A stretch of 64,000 nt of DNA from Nansenia antarctica. Its lineage: Eukaryota > Chordata > Actinopteri > Argentiniformes > Microstomatidae. The translations under genes and the position numbers were made by a program. This document shows, piece after piece, positions 9,643 to 22,289 of the stretch (the stretch's first letter is position 1; each line of letters opens with the position of its first letter). The notes under the pieces are model-generated. The model worked only from the letters and a program-made list of their open reading frames with translations. It had not been told where the DNA came from and made no database searches. The stretch spans positions 22,952,816 to 23,016,815 of the forward strand of contig OZ022339.1 in the NCBI GenBank assembly GCA_963989245.1, read 5' to 3'.

Positions 9643-11606
9643 TTAGAGGGTCCAGTTACGGATTGCAGCCTCCTGTAAATGTTTTTTGAGAGTGGTTTTG
9701 AAGGTGGGCAGTGTTTTGCACTCCTTTAAGATTATAGGAAGGGCGTTCCACATCTTTACTGCATAGTTTGCAAACGAGTTTAAACCCTTGTTTGTGGTGC
9801 AACGCGGTTGAACGTGGTTCGTGGAGCTTCCTCTGGTGTTGTAAGTGTGGACGTTGTTCACTTTTTGGAAGTATGTTGACAGGTACTTGGGTGTCTTTGT
9901 GGTGTAGCGTATCTTGAAGACTAGGCCCAGTGCAAGCTGCTGCACTCTGTCAACTACTCGTAGCCAATCAAGGCTCAAAAAATGAGCAGCGGTTAGATGT
10001 GTCCTAGGGTTGAGGCCTAGCAGAAGCCTAACCAGTTTATTTTGGGCTGTCTGGAGTCTTGTTTTATGGGCCTTTGTGGTTCTATAGTACCATGATGTTA
10101 CGGCATAGTCGAAGTGACATTGAATGAGAGCTCCTGATAGGGTCCTCAGTGTGTTTTTACTGACAAGTGAGGATATCCTGTACAAGAATCTAGTTTTATG
10201 GTTCACTTTTTTGATTACTTTTGCTGCCATTTTATCTCCGGAAAGATTTGCCTCTAAGATGGAGCCCAGGTATGTAATATCCTCTTTTCTTGTGATATTA
10301 ATGTTACCCACTTTTATTTTAAAATTTTCAGCCTTTCTGAGTTTAGATGGGGATCCGTATAGGATGGTTTCAGTTTTACCTAGGTGTATTGATAGTTTAT
10401 TGTCAGCTAGCCAGATGCAGATTCTACTCAGTTCAGCGCTTTTTCCACCTGCAATATGTCCCTGTCAGAGACCAGCAGAGCCGAGTCATCCGCGAACAGG
10501 AACAAATAGCAATTACATGCTGATGACATGTCATTCACATATATTAGGAACAGTAAAGGTCCCAATATGCTTCCTTGTGGAACGCCGCAGGTCACTGGGA
10601 GGGGGGGGGACAGTGTTCCGTTCACACTAACCACCTGTTCCCTCCCCTCTAAGTAGGATTGCATCCAGCTCACCGATGTTCTATCGAACCCAATTGCTTT
10701 CAGTTTATCTAACAATATGTGGTGATCTACTGTGTCGAAGGCCTTCTGGAGGTCCAGCATGACCATGCCGCAGTACTTGACCGAGTCCACCTCATGGTTG
10801 ATGTGGTCGTTCAAATAGAGAAGGCATGTGTCAGTGGAATGGGATGTTCTGAATCCTGATTGAAATTCATACATCAGCTTTTTTTCGGTAAGGTACCTAT
10901 CGACCTGTTCATAAACTATTTTTTCCATAAGTTTCGAGATGGAATTAAGAATAGAAACAGGTCGGTAGTTGCCTGGGTCTAATTTGCTTCCTTTTTTATA
11001 CAGTGGGGTTACCCTTGCTATTTTAAAGTCAAGGGGGACGTGTCCCTGTTTGATGGAGAGGTTTATTATGTGGGTGATGATTGGGGTAATGGAGGCAGCT
11101 GAGTCTTTTAGAAATCTGGCTGGAATATTGTCATGGCCCGTGGCCTTTTCTGAGTGTAGAGCGCCTAGCTTTTTAAACACCTCATCGTTTGACACCATGG
11201 AGAGTTTAAAATCATCATTGCGTACACCCAGTTTATTGTAGAACGCACGGATGTGCTCTACACCATAACGCCCTGAGTGGGGTGGTAGATTGTTAACTAA
11301 TTTAGTGGCTATGGTTGTAAAGAAAGTGTTTAAGCACTTAGCCACATCCAGCTTGTCTGTAAGGAGAGAATCACCAGATTTTATGCTGATGTTTGTAGAC
11401 CTGGTTTTGAGTTTTTGACTGCAACCTAGTTGGCTATTAAGTAGCTTCCAAAGGTCACGTGGTTTGTTTAAGTTTTCTTCGATTTTGTTATCGAGGTATT
11501 CTTTCTTAGCAGATTTGGTCATGGTAATTACCTGATTGCATAGTTTGTTGCATTGTTTTTTAATTTTCTCAAAGTGGGTTTTGTGATCTTCGTTTAAGTG
11601 TTTCAC
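9643..11606 (-). pseudogene. LINE reverse transcriptase, frameshifted
   Basis: Two minus-strand frames (10428..11606 and 9643..10311) together encode the reverse transcriptase of the LINE. Visible motifs include NYRPVSILNSISKLMEK, FQSGFRTSHSTDTCLL, DLQKAFDTVDH, GVPQGSILGPLLFLIY and the catalytic FADDSALL. The second frame carries the C-terminal thumb and tail region, ending NWTL. A frame change between about 10312 and 10430 and the lost 5' end make it non-functional. Motifs place it among jockey/CR1/L2-type LINEs; the exact clade is not resolved. Confidence 0.88.
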
Positions 11607-11726
11607 TAATTTTGATTTGCATTTTTGAACTTCAGAGCATTTAAAGCCCTACATGGGCTTCAAATGTAGCATTCCTCTTGTAAAGCCGCTCCTGAACAAC
11701 AAACAACGTCAGAAGTGTCTGACCAG

Positions 11727-12855
11727 GGGCCTCATTTATAGAAAGTACTTAGATCAAATGTTGATCTTACCCGTGTCGTACGTAGAAAACCACGTCAAAG
11801 TAGTGATTTATACAATTTCAACGTGAGTCAATTTGACAGTGGAAACGATCGTACCTCTACGTCGAGTATTGACCTTGCGTACGCACATTACCTACTGGTT
11901 ATGCGGAGTTATTACAGGCATGTGAGCCACACTGCCTACTGTAATTCATGCAAGTGGCTCGTAATAAAATTAACGATGTTATCAGCCGAGAAAATGAGGA
12001 ACTGATGTTTAACTGATGTTTATGATTGTATTTCAGTCTTCCTTTACATCCCTCCGGAGCTGTCTATCTCCCCTTCAACATGCCTAGTGCGTTCCACAAC
12101 GGACCTTGCCCGGCCACGCGCTAAATTATACTGGACTTTCTCCAGTGTCTGGGAGTTCGCAAAGGGAGTTCGCAGCCATATAAGAATAAGACCACCTGAT
12201 AAGAATAAGACCATTATATTATTACAGTATAAGCAGCACTCGAGTTGAGGGGGGAGAGAGGGGATGGCATCCCCCCTGAAATAAAAACAGTAAAAATCGC
12301 CCCCCTTCTAAAACGGCCATCCCCTCTTTCCATACTTTGTCATTTTATCAATGGACGTGGTATTACTGCTATTTCAAGGTGCGCACACATGCAATGACAT
12401 TTTTACCAAGTTGTGGGTATGCTAAAATTGTCATATTATTATATATATTATTAACATATGATAAAATCCACCACCTCCCCTGATTTTCTTTTACAACTTG
12501 AGTACTGAGTATAAGCATTTGCCTGGTTAGTTGTCATGATCAAACGTTACAAATGCAACTTACCGAGAAGCCACCCTTCTCTGCCCTCTCCCACTTCCAG
12601 ACGAACGCCTACCCTATATTATAGCACTTATCTTAATTCAGCCGCTATAATTGAGCCGCTATCACAGGGCGTTAATACAAACCTCATTCACCTGCGTTCG
12701 TTTTACCTACGTTGGTATTTATAGAAGGAAGCACGTACGCAACTTTAAACAAGCGCAGCCCGTTTTATAAATAATGCTTATGTCCGTTTAGAAAAATGTG
12801 CTTACGTGAAAGTCAAAGATGACGTTCAAGTACTTTTTTATAAATGAGGCCCCTG
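11727..12855. mobile_element. TIR DNA transposon, non-autonomous, inside Tc1
   Basis: The ends read GGGGCCTCATTTATA and its inverted complement near 12855. Tc1 transposase coding stops at 11727 (...CLTR) and resumes at 12857 (AKKKRT...), so the insertion sits inside the transposase. The interior has no long frame. The superfamily is unknown and the exact target duplication is ambiguous. Confidence 0.75.
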
Positions 12856-12856
12856 G

Positions 12857-13350
12857 GCTAAAGAAAAAAAGAACTGGTCTGTTGCTCAGTGGTCCAAAGT
12901 TCTCTTCTCTGATGAGAGCAAATTTTGCCTCATTTGGAAACCAAGGTCCCAGAGTCTGGAGGAAGAATGGAGAGGCACACAACCCAAGACACTTGAAGTC
13001 CAGTGTGAAGTTTCCACAGTCTGTGTTGATTTGGGGAGCAATGTCATCTGCTGGTGTTGGTCTACAGTGCTTTATTAAGTCCACAGTCAACGCAGCCGTC
13101 TACCAGGACATTTTAGAGCACTTTATGGAGATGCTGACTTAATTTTCCAGCAGGACTTGGCACCTGCCCACACTGCCAAACGTACCAAAACCTGGTTAAA
13201 TGAGGCCGAACAATGCAGAAGAGCTGAAGGCCGCTATTGAAGCATCCTGGTCTTCCATAACACCTCAGCAGTGCCACAGGCTGATAGCATCCATGCCACA
13301 CCGCATTGAGGCAGTAATTCATGCAAAAGGGGCCCAAACCAAGTACTGAG
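12857..13350 (+). pseudogene. Tc1-like transposase, C-terminal fragment
   Basis: This carries the catalytic DDE half. WSKVLFSDESKF contains the first catalytic Asp, VLIWGAMSSAGVG follows, and after a frame change near 13140 comes QQDLAPAHTAKRTKTW with the second Asp, then HRIEAVIHAKG. The expected third acidic residue lies in a damaged stretch (TWLNEAEQ). At least one frameshift and the upstream insertions make it inactive. Confidence 0.88.
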
Positions 13351-13639
13351 TACATATGCATGATTATACTTTTCAGAGGGCTGACATTTCTAATTTAAAA
13401 CCCTTTTCTTATTGATTTCATGTAATATTCTAATTTTCTGAGATTTAATATTTGGGGTTTTCATAAGATGTAAGCCATAATCATCAAATTCATAACAAAT
13501 AAAGGCTTTAAATATCTCGCTTTGCATGTAATGAGTCTATATAATATCTAAGTTTAACCCTTTAAGTTGAATTACTGAAATAAATGAACTTTTGCACGAT
13601 ATTCAAATTTTTTGAGTTGCACCTGTACATGTCCACACC

Positions 13640-16290
13640 TAACCATGTTTCACAGATGAGCTCTTTGCACTTACTTTCAATATGTTGTTGTGCGTAGAGC
13701 AAGGGTCAGCTCCAGGTCCCAACGGAGTTCCATACAGGCTCTACAAAAACGCACCAGATGTCCTGAGATTCCTCTGGAAGCTGATGAAAGTTGTGTGGCA
13801 AAAGAAGGCGATACCAACGTCCTGGCGGAGAGCCGGAGGGATCCTTATCCCCAAGGAAAAGGACTCAACAGAAATCGGACAGTTCCGGCAGATCAGCCTT
13901 CTAAATGTCGAGGGAAAAATCTTCTTCAGCGTGGTCGCTCATAGGCTGGCAGGATACCTGCAAAGAAACAACCTGATTGACACGTCAATCCAGAAAGCAG
14001 GCATCTCAGGCTTCTCAGTGTGTCGAACATGCTAGTGTTATCTGGCATCAGATCCAGGTCGCCAAGAAGGAGGGAACGGATCTCCACGTGGTGTTCCTGG
14101 ATCTCACGAATGCCTTTGGCTCAGTCCCTCACAACCTCCTGTGGACAGGCTTCGACTACTTCAGGATCCCACCAGCTCTCACAACCCTTGTCAAGGCCTT
14201 CTTCCAGGACGTCCAGCTCTGCGTGACCACAGCAGAGTACACCACAGCATGGCAACATCTGGAAGTGGGAATCATGGCCGGCTGCACCATCTCCCCGCTG
14301 GCCTTCACCCTGGCCATGGAGGTCATTATTCGGGCCTCTCGATGGGTGGTTGGCGGACAGCGAATAAGACCTGGGCTGAGGCTGCCGCCGATCAGAGCCT
14401 ACATGGATGACCTCACAACACTCACCACGACCAAGGCTTGCACAGTACGGCTACTAAGAAAGCTCCAGGAAAACATTGAGTTGGCTCGCATGAAGATCAA
14501 GCCGAGCAAGTCCAGAAGCATCTCCATTGTCAAGGGGAAGCTGTCAGACCACCGCTTCCACATTGGCGAAGAACCCATTCCAACGGTCTCCGAGAAGCCT
14601 GTGAAGAGCCTAGGTCGTTGGTATGATGCCTCCCTCAAAGATAAAGAGCAAGTAGAGCAGCTCAGGAAGGAGGTAGCCAGCGGCCTGGAGAACATCGACA
14701 GAACCCTGCTTCCTGGCAAGCTGAAGCTCTGGTGCATGCAGTATGGACTACTTCCACGTCTCCTGTGGCCACTAACCCTCTATGAAGTTCCTCTCTCAAA
14801 GGTGGAAAAGCTGGAGAGACTGGTCAACTCATATGCAAGGAAGTGGCTTGGCCTTCCCAGGTGCCTCAGCAGCATTGGGCTCTACGGCAAAGGGATGTTA
14901 CACCTGCCCATTTCCAGTCTGACAGAGGAGTACAAGTGTGCCAAAGTCAGACTGGAGATGATGCTTCTGGATTCGAATGATCCATTTGTAGCCCAAGCTG
15001 CCCCCATCCTGGCCACTGGGAGGAAGTGGACCCCATTGGCTGCAACTGAGCAGGCAAAGGCAGCACTCAGACACAGGGACATTGTGGGCCGAGTGCAGGA
15101 GGGGAGGAGTGGTCTTGGCCTCGGGATTAGTACACCGGCCTGGAACAAGGCCAATCCATCTCAGAGACGCAAGCTGGTGGTCCAGGAGGTACGTCGGGAA
15201 GAGGAAGCAGGAAGGGGCGCACAAGCTGTGGCGCAGGCAAAGCAAGGGCAGTGGATGGCATGGGAAGGAGTGGAAAAGAGGAAGATCTCCTGGAAAGATC
15301 TGTGGGAGATGGAGGCATTCAGAGCGAGCTTCACCATCAGGGCTGCCTACGATGTCCTGCCTTCTCCTGCAAACCTAAGCCAGTGGTATGGCGAAGACCC
15401 CACGTGCCCTCTGTCAAAGTCCAGCAACACTGAAGCACATCTTAGTGGGATGCAAGACCAGCCTCACCCAAGGCCGTTACACCTGGCGGCACGACCAGGT
15501 GCTAAAGTGTCTTGCAGCAGTGCTGGAAAGTCAACGGACAAGTGTGAACGCCCTTCCTCCCCCGTCATCCCGGTGGCAGCCAGCACCATTTGTTCGGGAG
15601 GGCGAGGATCAAGCCAGCCTCACCACCATAAGACCAGACACTGGGCAACTGGGCAGAGCACGGGACTGGAAGCTGCTGGCAGACTTGGACAAGAAACTCT
15701 GCTTCCCAGCTGAGATCGCATCCACCAACCTGCGACCAGACCTTGTGCTGTGGTCAGCCTCGCTCAAGCTCGTTTACATCATCGAGCTCACTGTGCCCTG
15801 GGAGGGTGCAGTGGAGGAGGCCTACGAGCGGAAGAGGCTGAGGTACACTGAACTCGCAGCAGATGCCCAACAACAAGGCTGGACAGCGAAGGTACGCCCA
15901 GTGGAAGTAGGCTGCAGAAGGTTCGTAGCCACCTCAACATCCAGGCTACTCAGGGAGATGGGAGTGCGAGGGAAGGCCCACCGGCAGGCAATCAAGGACC
16001 TCTCCAGGGCTGCTGAAAAGGGGAGCCAGTGGCTGTGGATGAAGAGAAAGGACTCGACCCGTGCGTTCAAATGAGCTGATCGCATCTAGGGAGTGAACCT
16101 GGGACGCTGGGATTCACTGCTGAACCCTCTGGAGGTGTCGTGGGCTTATCAGCGAAACATTCATGGAGGAGGACGCCCACTTGACAACCCAAAGGATGCC
16201 ATCGCTCATTTGAACACCACAGAGTCTCATCGGTGCCTTAAGTATGTATCTATCGAGGGATATCAACATCTAGTCTTACACAACAGATCT
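13640..16290 (+). mobile_element. RLE-type LINE (R2/NeSL/HERO-like), 5'-truncated
   Basis: Begins just beyond the right TA of the Tc1 element and runs through reverse transcriptase, zinc knuckle and endonuclease regions to a short 3' UTR ending near 16290. It is defective through frameshifts near 14010 and 15420. There is no visible 5' end, so the Tc1 may have landed in or next to it. Confidence 0.82.
13682..16074 (+). pseudogene. Reverse transcriptase/restriction-like endonuclease ORF
   Basis: Three overlapping frames form one damaged ORF. Frame one (from 13682) holds SAPGPNGVPYRLYK. Frame two (13977..15713) holds VVFLDLTNAFGSVPH, AGCTISPLAF and the catalytic AYMDDLTTL. Frame three (15388..16074) holds a CCHC knuckle (HILVGC) and a LRPDLVLW...IIELTVPWE segment typical of the PD-(D/E)XK-like endonuclease of R2-group LINEs. 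Joins near 14010 and 15420 need frame changes, so it is a dead copy. The endonuclease class is well supported; the exact clade is an inference. Confidence 0.85.
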
Positions 16291-16421
16291 TAAAAAAATT
16301 ATATTATATAATTCAGTCCAACTTTCACATGTGTACTGACTGACCTCACTTCAAGAATGTATACAGATTGTTGAAACTATTTAGACATTAAGAACATTTA
16401 CACACTCTCTCTTTCTCTTTT

Positions 16422-16490
<69 letters not shown>

Positions 16491-17075
16491 TCATCTATCA
16501 GACTATATTTAGTCCAATCCATCTTCTAACTGTGTCAACTGTCAAAATAAGATTTGTGCAAGCCCACAACGTTTCTTCTGGAAAATAATACAAATTCTAA
16601 TTAGAGCATTATGTCTTTCTCTAACTGACTCCCCCCCCCACCCCTGTCTGTGTGCTGCCTGTAGTAAAAAGAATTTCTGGACACACGCAGAATTTCTCAC
16701 AAGGATCATGTGAGGGGAAAAAATGCATTTCACAGCTGGTGCGTCTTTATTTATTTATCTGCGTCTCTCAGACTCTAACCTGCTGCAGACATGCTGCCTG
16801 GACCACGGCCACATACAGAGAAATATCACTTTACCCCAAATACCTCCCGCTCTGCGTCTGCGCACAACCATGATAATACTGCTGGATATCTAGCCTGTCA
16901 GACCTGTCAGACCTAAGGACACTTTAGATAATGCTTTAATAAATACTGAACTTAATAAAGATAGCATACACAATAAAGAACACATTTTAAAACAGCTTCA
17001 AATGATAGAGTAGGAATAGGACCGGTAAATAGCATTGAGAGAGAAATAATAATAATAAAAATAATTATTATTATT
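16291..17075. other. Intergenic, with a (CT)n run
   Basis: Includes a CT-rich microsatellite at about 16392..16488. No gene or recognised element is seen in the rest. Confidence 0.6.
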
Positions 17076-18332
17076 GGTGTTCGGGTGAACCGGACCCGTT
17101 TTACATTTTTACTTGGTGAGAAATGGTACAAGAATACATTTGATCAATATGAAACTCCATGGCCTTGGCTTATTTTCTATGAAAAACATGTAAAAGTGAA
17201 AAAAAAATTTTTTTACACATCCTACAATACCCCAACACATTTATGTCCTTCATAAGATCTTCGGGTCATTTAGGCCCGGATGCACAGAGACACACAGAAA
17301 CATACACACACTCACACTGACACTCACTCACTCACTCACACACCTCTGCTCTAGCTTTCCCGTGCCAAGAAGCCGTCTGCTCTCGCACTTTTTACCCTTT
17401 GAAGTGCAACATTGTAAACATTTTTACATTTTCTTGCACTGTACAGAACGTATGCAGCAACTGCAAAAAGTACATTTGAGGTACACACACTGTCACATTC
17501 TGTGCTTCATGTGTTGTGTAGACAGGCATACCCATGCACACACAATTGTAGCCAGTGGTATTTCAGAATTATTTGGGATTTTTCAGACATAATACTGTAT
17601 TTCGACAGTGACAGTGAAAACAGTGTACATTCCGATCGTGTTTTGTGATTCAGCATTTGCAGACATTTTTGAGAGATGTATTTCATAGCTATTGGCAAAA
17701 ACAATCTTAGTTTGGTTCTTTCATTTCTATTCTTGTTCATCACCTGTATTTTCTTTACAGCTTTGATTATAATTAGATACATGTGAAATTCAATTGAGAA
17801 TATAAATTCAAATTAATAAACAGCAATGAAAACATTGTTTCATTTACATTTTTCCTAGATAAGTATGATTTATGACACCCAGGTCTTTATTATAGTGGAT
17901 TTTGCATTTTCAAAGTTAGGGGCATCATGTGCGTAAAAACGCTTCTACTCATCATGTTGTCGTTCGGCCCCACCTATTCCCAGGGGTCTGACACTGTGTG
18001 GGTTGTTACTAAGCATCCTCTGCTCCAGCCTCTCCAAAGGGCAGCCCCCTAGATCCACTAGAACAAAAGATATGCACTTTTGAATGTGTACACAGTACCT
18101 ATTGTGCATTATTGGGTACAGTACCTGTTTGTGCCCACAGGAGGCGCCCTTTAATATTATGGGCTATTTTGGGGCTTTCTTGCGCCCTGAGTATACCCCC
18201 TTGTATGGGTCACCCTTGGGACTAGGAGCACCGTGTCAAGACAAGTGCTTTTAAAACCCCAATGATGTCCCGGGTCAACTTGACCCGAACACCACGAAAG
18301 GGTCCAAAAAGTGAACACCACACAAGGGTTAA
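17076..18332. mobile_element. piggyBac-like non-autonomous element
   Basis: The left end starts GGTGTTCGGGTGAACCGG and the right end reads in inverted form from CGGGTCAACTTGACCCGA to ...CACAAGGGTTAA. TTAA at 18329-18332 is the piggyBac target and the CCCTTGTG-type terminus fits that superfamily. The left TTAA is eroded. No transposase frame remains. Confidence 0.7.
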
Positions 18333-18536
18333 AAATACAAGAGAGGGGGGAAACTAATATTTATAACATTTATAAAAAGGGGAAAAGCTGAATTTATGTA
18401 GGGACTAAAAATGTTTTATCCTGGAATGTAAACAATTTGTATTCAGTCGTACATGTCCTGTAGAAAGCTGCATCATGGTTGTAGAGAGCAGGGCTGGTAG
18501 AGGCCTGAATAGTGTGGGCTTCAGTCTGTTTATAAA

Positions 18537-18627
18537 CACACACAGCCCACACACACACACACACACACAGCCTGCCCACACACACACACACACAGCCTGC
18601 CCACACACACACACACACACACACACA
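18537..18627. repeat. (CA)n microsatellite
   Basis: CA runs separated by CAGCCTGCC spacers, immediately 5' of a SINE. Confidence 0.9.
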
Positions 18628-18893
18628 GGGCGGCTGTGGCGCAGGAGGTAGAGTCGCCGTCTAATGATCACATGGTTGGCAGATCAGCAGTTCGAATCCC
18701 GGCTAGCCACATGTCGAAGTGTCCTTGGGCAAGACACTGAACCCCAAAATTGCTCCCAATGAGCGGGCCGGCGCCTTGCATGGTAGCTTGCCGCCATTGG
18801 TGTGTGAATGTGTGTGTGAATGGGTGAATGAGAGGCCGTTGTAAAGCGCTTTGGAATAAGGCGCTATATAAGTCAGTCCATTTACCATTTACA
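18628..18893 (+). mobile_element. tRNA-derived SINE, full length
   Basis: The head GGCTGTGGCGCAGGAGGTAG resembles a polymerase III A box, and AGTTCGAATCCC is a B box. The body (GTCCTTGGGCAAGACAC) and tail (AAGCGCTATATAAGTC, TCCATTTACCATTT) recur at 44789..45016, 47829..48033 and 59850..60036. Confidence 0.88.
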
Positions 18894-18932
18894 CACAGAC
18901 AGCCCACACACACACACTACACTGTTCACCAG

Positions 18933-19070
18933 GAGAAAGAGCTGAGATGAGGAGAGGAGAGGAGAGGAGACGGAGAGGAGACAGAGAGGAGACGGAGAGG
19001 AGAGGAGACAGAGAGGAGAGGAGAGGAGAGGAGACAGAGAAGAGTGGAGAGGAGAGGAGAGGAGAGGAGT
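18933..19070. repeat. (GGAGA)n-type purine tract
   Basis: GAGGAGAGGAGAC-type short tandem repeats. The segment 19071..20360 after it holds a few G-rich motifs, a G run of about 20 near 19410, duplicated TCCTAGCAACGCAA motifs at about 19502 and 19580, and no supported gene. Confidence 0.85.
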
Positions 19071-20359
19071 CTGAAGATGCTACGTAACAAGCTAGCTAGC
19101 GTATCCCAGATCAGCCAGAGGGCCTTGAGATCAATGTCATCTATCTGGGGTGACACAGACTGCTGGGGGCTCTCTGGGAGGGAGGGGGGAGCCAGGACAG
19201 AGGGTGTGGGGGAGGGGATGTCATGCGATGTGTGTGTGGGGGAGGGGGAGGTCATGCGATGTGTGTGTGGGGGAGGGTTATGTCATCGCTGACAGTAAGT
19301 AGGGTTTCTGTGTAAGCCTGAGTAATGGTGCGGAAACTAAACTGTGTTATATAACCTGCACTCTCAGAGCCCCCCCCTCCCCACCCCCCACCACGGGTGA
19401 GCTGAGCCTTGGGGGGGGGGGGGGGGGGGGGTTAACTCAGCGATCTGCTGGGGGAGTGATTCATGTGTGAGAGAGAGAGAGAGTTTACATCTCAGTGTGA
19501 TGCTCCTAGCAACGCAAGGCTTCCACACGCTGTCCATATGGGTGTGTGTGTGTGTGTGTGTTACATCTCAGTGTGATGCTCCTAGCAACGCAAAGCTTTA
19601 ACACGCTGCAGAGTGCAGTCGATATGTCTGTGTGTGCGTGCGTGCGTGCTGTGCTGTGCTGTGCCCTGAACAAAGCACCCACGCCCAGTCCCTGTACATC
19701 GACATCTAACAGGGTCAGAGGCGGCCTGTTGTCTGGCGCCCTCTGGTGGCCGCACTAGGAACAGCAGCTGAGCCCCGCGGGCGAAAATCCCTCAGTAACC
19801 TCGCATAAACAAACAACGTCATGAAATATAAAACAAGCCATAACAGAGAGCAACTATGTGGGGATCTGGCAGGAGTGTCTCAACTGACTAAACCAGTTTG
19901 TTGTCTTATTGTGTAACTTGTCTGCGTTTATTTGGTCTCAGCTCTCAGCTGTTGTCTGAGGGAACGGATGTGAGCTTGGCTCTGAGGGGAGACCTCGGAG
20001 GGTGAAAGGTCGTGACCTCACATGTGAGCGTGTTTCTCTGTCGGCCCGGGGGTCGATGCTCCCGGGGGGGGGGGGTCCGGGGTTCAGAGGTCCGGGGTCC
20101 AGAGGGTTAAAGATGGACGTGTTGTGTGTCCAGTACCTCTGCTCCTCTGAGTCAGTCAGTGCTCTAGTCTACAAGACCTCTGTTTTTAACTGTGTTGTTG
20201 CTAGAGGCGTATCTGAAATGTATTAACTAGCCTGCGTGTGTGTGTGTCTTTCTTTAGAAGCCGAGGACGCTGAGGTGTTGATGAGGTGTCAGTTGGGATT
20301 TGTGTGAACTCTGACATGTCAGGTGATGGTTTGGTTTGGGCCCCAGGGGGATGCAGAGG

Positions 20360-21205
20360 ATTAATGTAGCTGTCTGGTGAGGCACAGAGACAACAGACAC
20401 AGAGAGATAACAGAGACAACAGACACAGAGACAACAGACACAGAGAGGTAAAAGACACAGAGACAACAGACACAGAGAGGTAAAAGACACAGACACAGAG
20501 ACACCAGACACAGAGGTAACAGACACAACAGACACAGAGGTAACAGACACACAGAGGTAACAGACACAGAGAGGTAACAGACACAGAGAGGTAAAAGACA
20601 CAGACACAGAGACACCAGACACAGAGGTAACAGACACAACAGACACAGAGGTAACAGACACACAGAGGTAACAGAGACAACAGACACAGAGAGGTAACAG
20701 ACACACAGAGGTAACAGACACAGAGAGGTAAAAGACACAGAGGAGACAGACACAGAGACAACAGACACAGAGAGGTAACAGAGACAACAGACACAGAGGT
20801 AACAGACACAGAGGTAACAGACACAGAGAGGTAACAGAGACAACAGACACAGAGGTAACAGACACAGAGAGGTAACAGACACAGAGAGGTAACAGAGACA
20901 ACAGACACAGAGAGGTAACAGACACAGAGAGGTAACAGAGACAACAGACACAGAGGTAACAGACACAGAGAGGTAACAGAGACAACAGACACAGAGGTAA
21001 CAGACACAGAGAGGTAACAGAGACAACAGACACAGAGAGGTAACAGACACAGAGAGGTAACAGAGACAACAGACACAGAGGTAACAGACACAGAGAGGTA
21101 ACAGAGACAACAGACACAGAGAGGTAACAGACACAGAGAGGTAACAGACACAGAGAGGTAAAAGACACAGAGGAGACAGACACAGAGACAACAGACACAG
21201 ATCTA
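20360..21205. repeat. Minisatellite, ACAGACACAGAGAGGTAAC-type
   Basis: About 850 bp of variable units combining GACACAGAGAGGTAACA, GAGACAACA and GACACACAGAGG blocks. All three minus-strand frames are open for 280-338 codons of Ser/Leu/Cys/Val. This is composition, not coding. Confidence 0.93.
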
Positions 21206-21326
21206 ACAACGCTTAGATTGTGGGTTAGATTCCCGTTGGGACCGTGTATACTGCAAATGTATGTATGCACTCACTGCAATGTAAGTCACTTTGGATAAAA
21301 GCGTCAGCTAAATGGCATATATTATT
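21206..21326 (+). mobile_element. SINE 3' part
   Basis: A degenerate B box (GTGGGTTAGATTCCC) is followed by TGTAAGTCACTTTGGATAAAAGCGTC and a short ATT tail. Related tails lie at 41590..41703, 56545..56702 and 57360..57415. 21327..22290 has no recognised feature. Confidence 0.75.
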
Positions 21327-22289
21327 ATTACCAGTGTAGGTAATAATAGCTGAGCCACTCAGTGTTCATGTCCTGACCAGACCGTCAGTGTAATAACAGT
21401 GTTATAACAGGAACAGCTCTGTCTGTCTGGCCTCTCACTCTCCAGCAGAGCAAAAAGTAAATTAGCAGGACAGAGTCATCTGGACTACTCCCCCATGGTA
21501 ACACTGCCCTAAATATAGACCTGCTGGTGCTGAAGCTTTACACATTTCATTAGATTTATTAAAAAATGTAAAAGGTTTAAAGCTGTCTATTCAGGAATGA
21601 AAGTCCTTTTCACAGAGTAGATGGAGTCAGACAGCCTCTTTATTTCAGAGTGGGAATACAAATGTTTCAAACAAACCTTTTATTGAAGAAGCATTCACAC
21701 GTCATTTCAACCTCGGTGTGCTTTTGTACAAGCGCGTCTGGTATGAGGAACGCAGCCAAGCCTGTCACACTGTCACAATCTACTGAGTCGAAAGGCGAAC
21801 GGAGAAACGGATCCTTGACAGAAATAAAAACACCTTCTCTGACATCACATTTACAAAGACATTCCTGCCGTTTGCTAAATCAGGCAAATTATAATAATGT
21901 CTGTATAATAAACACTGATAGAAACGAAAAACGTGTGCTTTAAATAAAATCAGCTTTGGTAGTTTGGAAAAACAAACTTATAATAATAACATTCCTTCAA
22001 TGATTTTACATTCTTACCCCCCTTAAATGTTAACTTGTTGTTTTTTACTTTCAGGGCTCAACCCAGAGTCAGTGTTCATCTTTAATTACACAGCTTTCAA
22101 ACGCACAGACACAGCGTATGTGTATGCATGTATATTATATAATATCCAACAAAGATGGATAACCTTGCGGTTTTCAGATAAACATCTGTTTTATTCTTCC
22201 CAGGGTTTGTGCAACCACGCTTTAAATATCACACCCACTTGAGGATGACCTGGTGCTCTGCATGAGCAGAGAAATCACAACCATCATGA

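Larger units (their letters stand above)
5067..11645 (-). mobile_element. LINE (APE-type group), 5'-truncated, inserted into Tc1
   Basis: A minus-strand non-LTR retrotransposon. Its 3' end lies at 5067..5086 as a GATT repeat tail, following an AATAAA-like signal. Its 5' end is lost near 11610-11650, where Tc1 transposase coding resumes. The 3' UTR is interrupted by a complete LTR element (5422..9609). The two retrotransposons together separate the first and second transposase fragments, which fixes the order of events: Tc1 first, LINE second, LTR element third. Confidence 0.88.
4428..13625 (+). mobile_element. Tc1-like DNA transposon, split by nested insertions
   Basis: Long inverted repeats of about 200 bp face each other at 4428..4629 and 13425..13625. 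The termini read CAGGTGCAACTC and its complement, and each is bordered by TA (4426-4427 and 13626-13627), the target duplication of the Tc1/mariner family. The original element was probably 1.4-1.6 kb. It is stretched to 9.2 kb by a minus-strand LINE (itself holding an LTR element) and by a separate TIR element at about 11727..12855. The transposase is broken into three pieces, so this copy cannot be active. Confidence 0.93.

Noticed and set aside
4719..13350. Functional Tc1 transposase
   Set aside because: Split into three parts by insertions of several kb, with an additional frameshift near 13140.
18628..18710. tRNA gene with A and B boxes
   Set aside because: Continues into a SINE body and recurs at three other places; it is a tRNA-derived SINE head.
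19044..19292. Plus-strand frame starting MERRGEERSLKMLRNKLASV
   Set aside because: It starts in a GGAGA repeat, has no recognisable domain and no matching splice context.
20201..21270. Long minus-strand frames of Ser/Leu/Cys/Val in three registers
   Set aside because: They are translations of a minisatellite; all frames are open and no domain is present.
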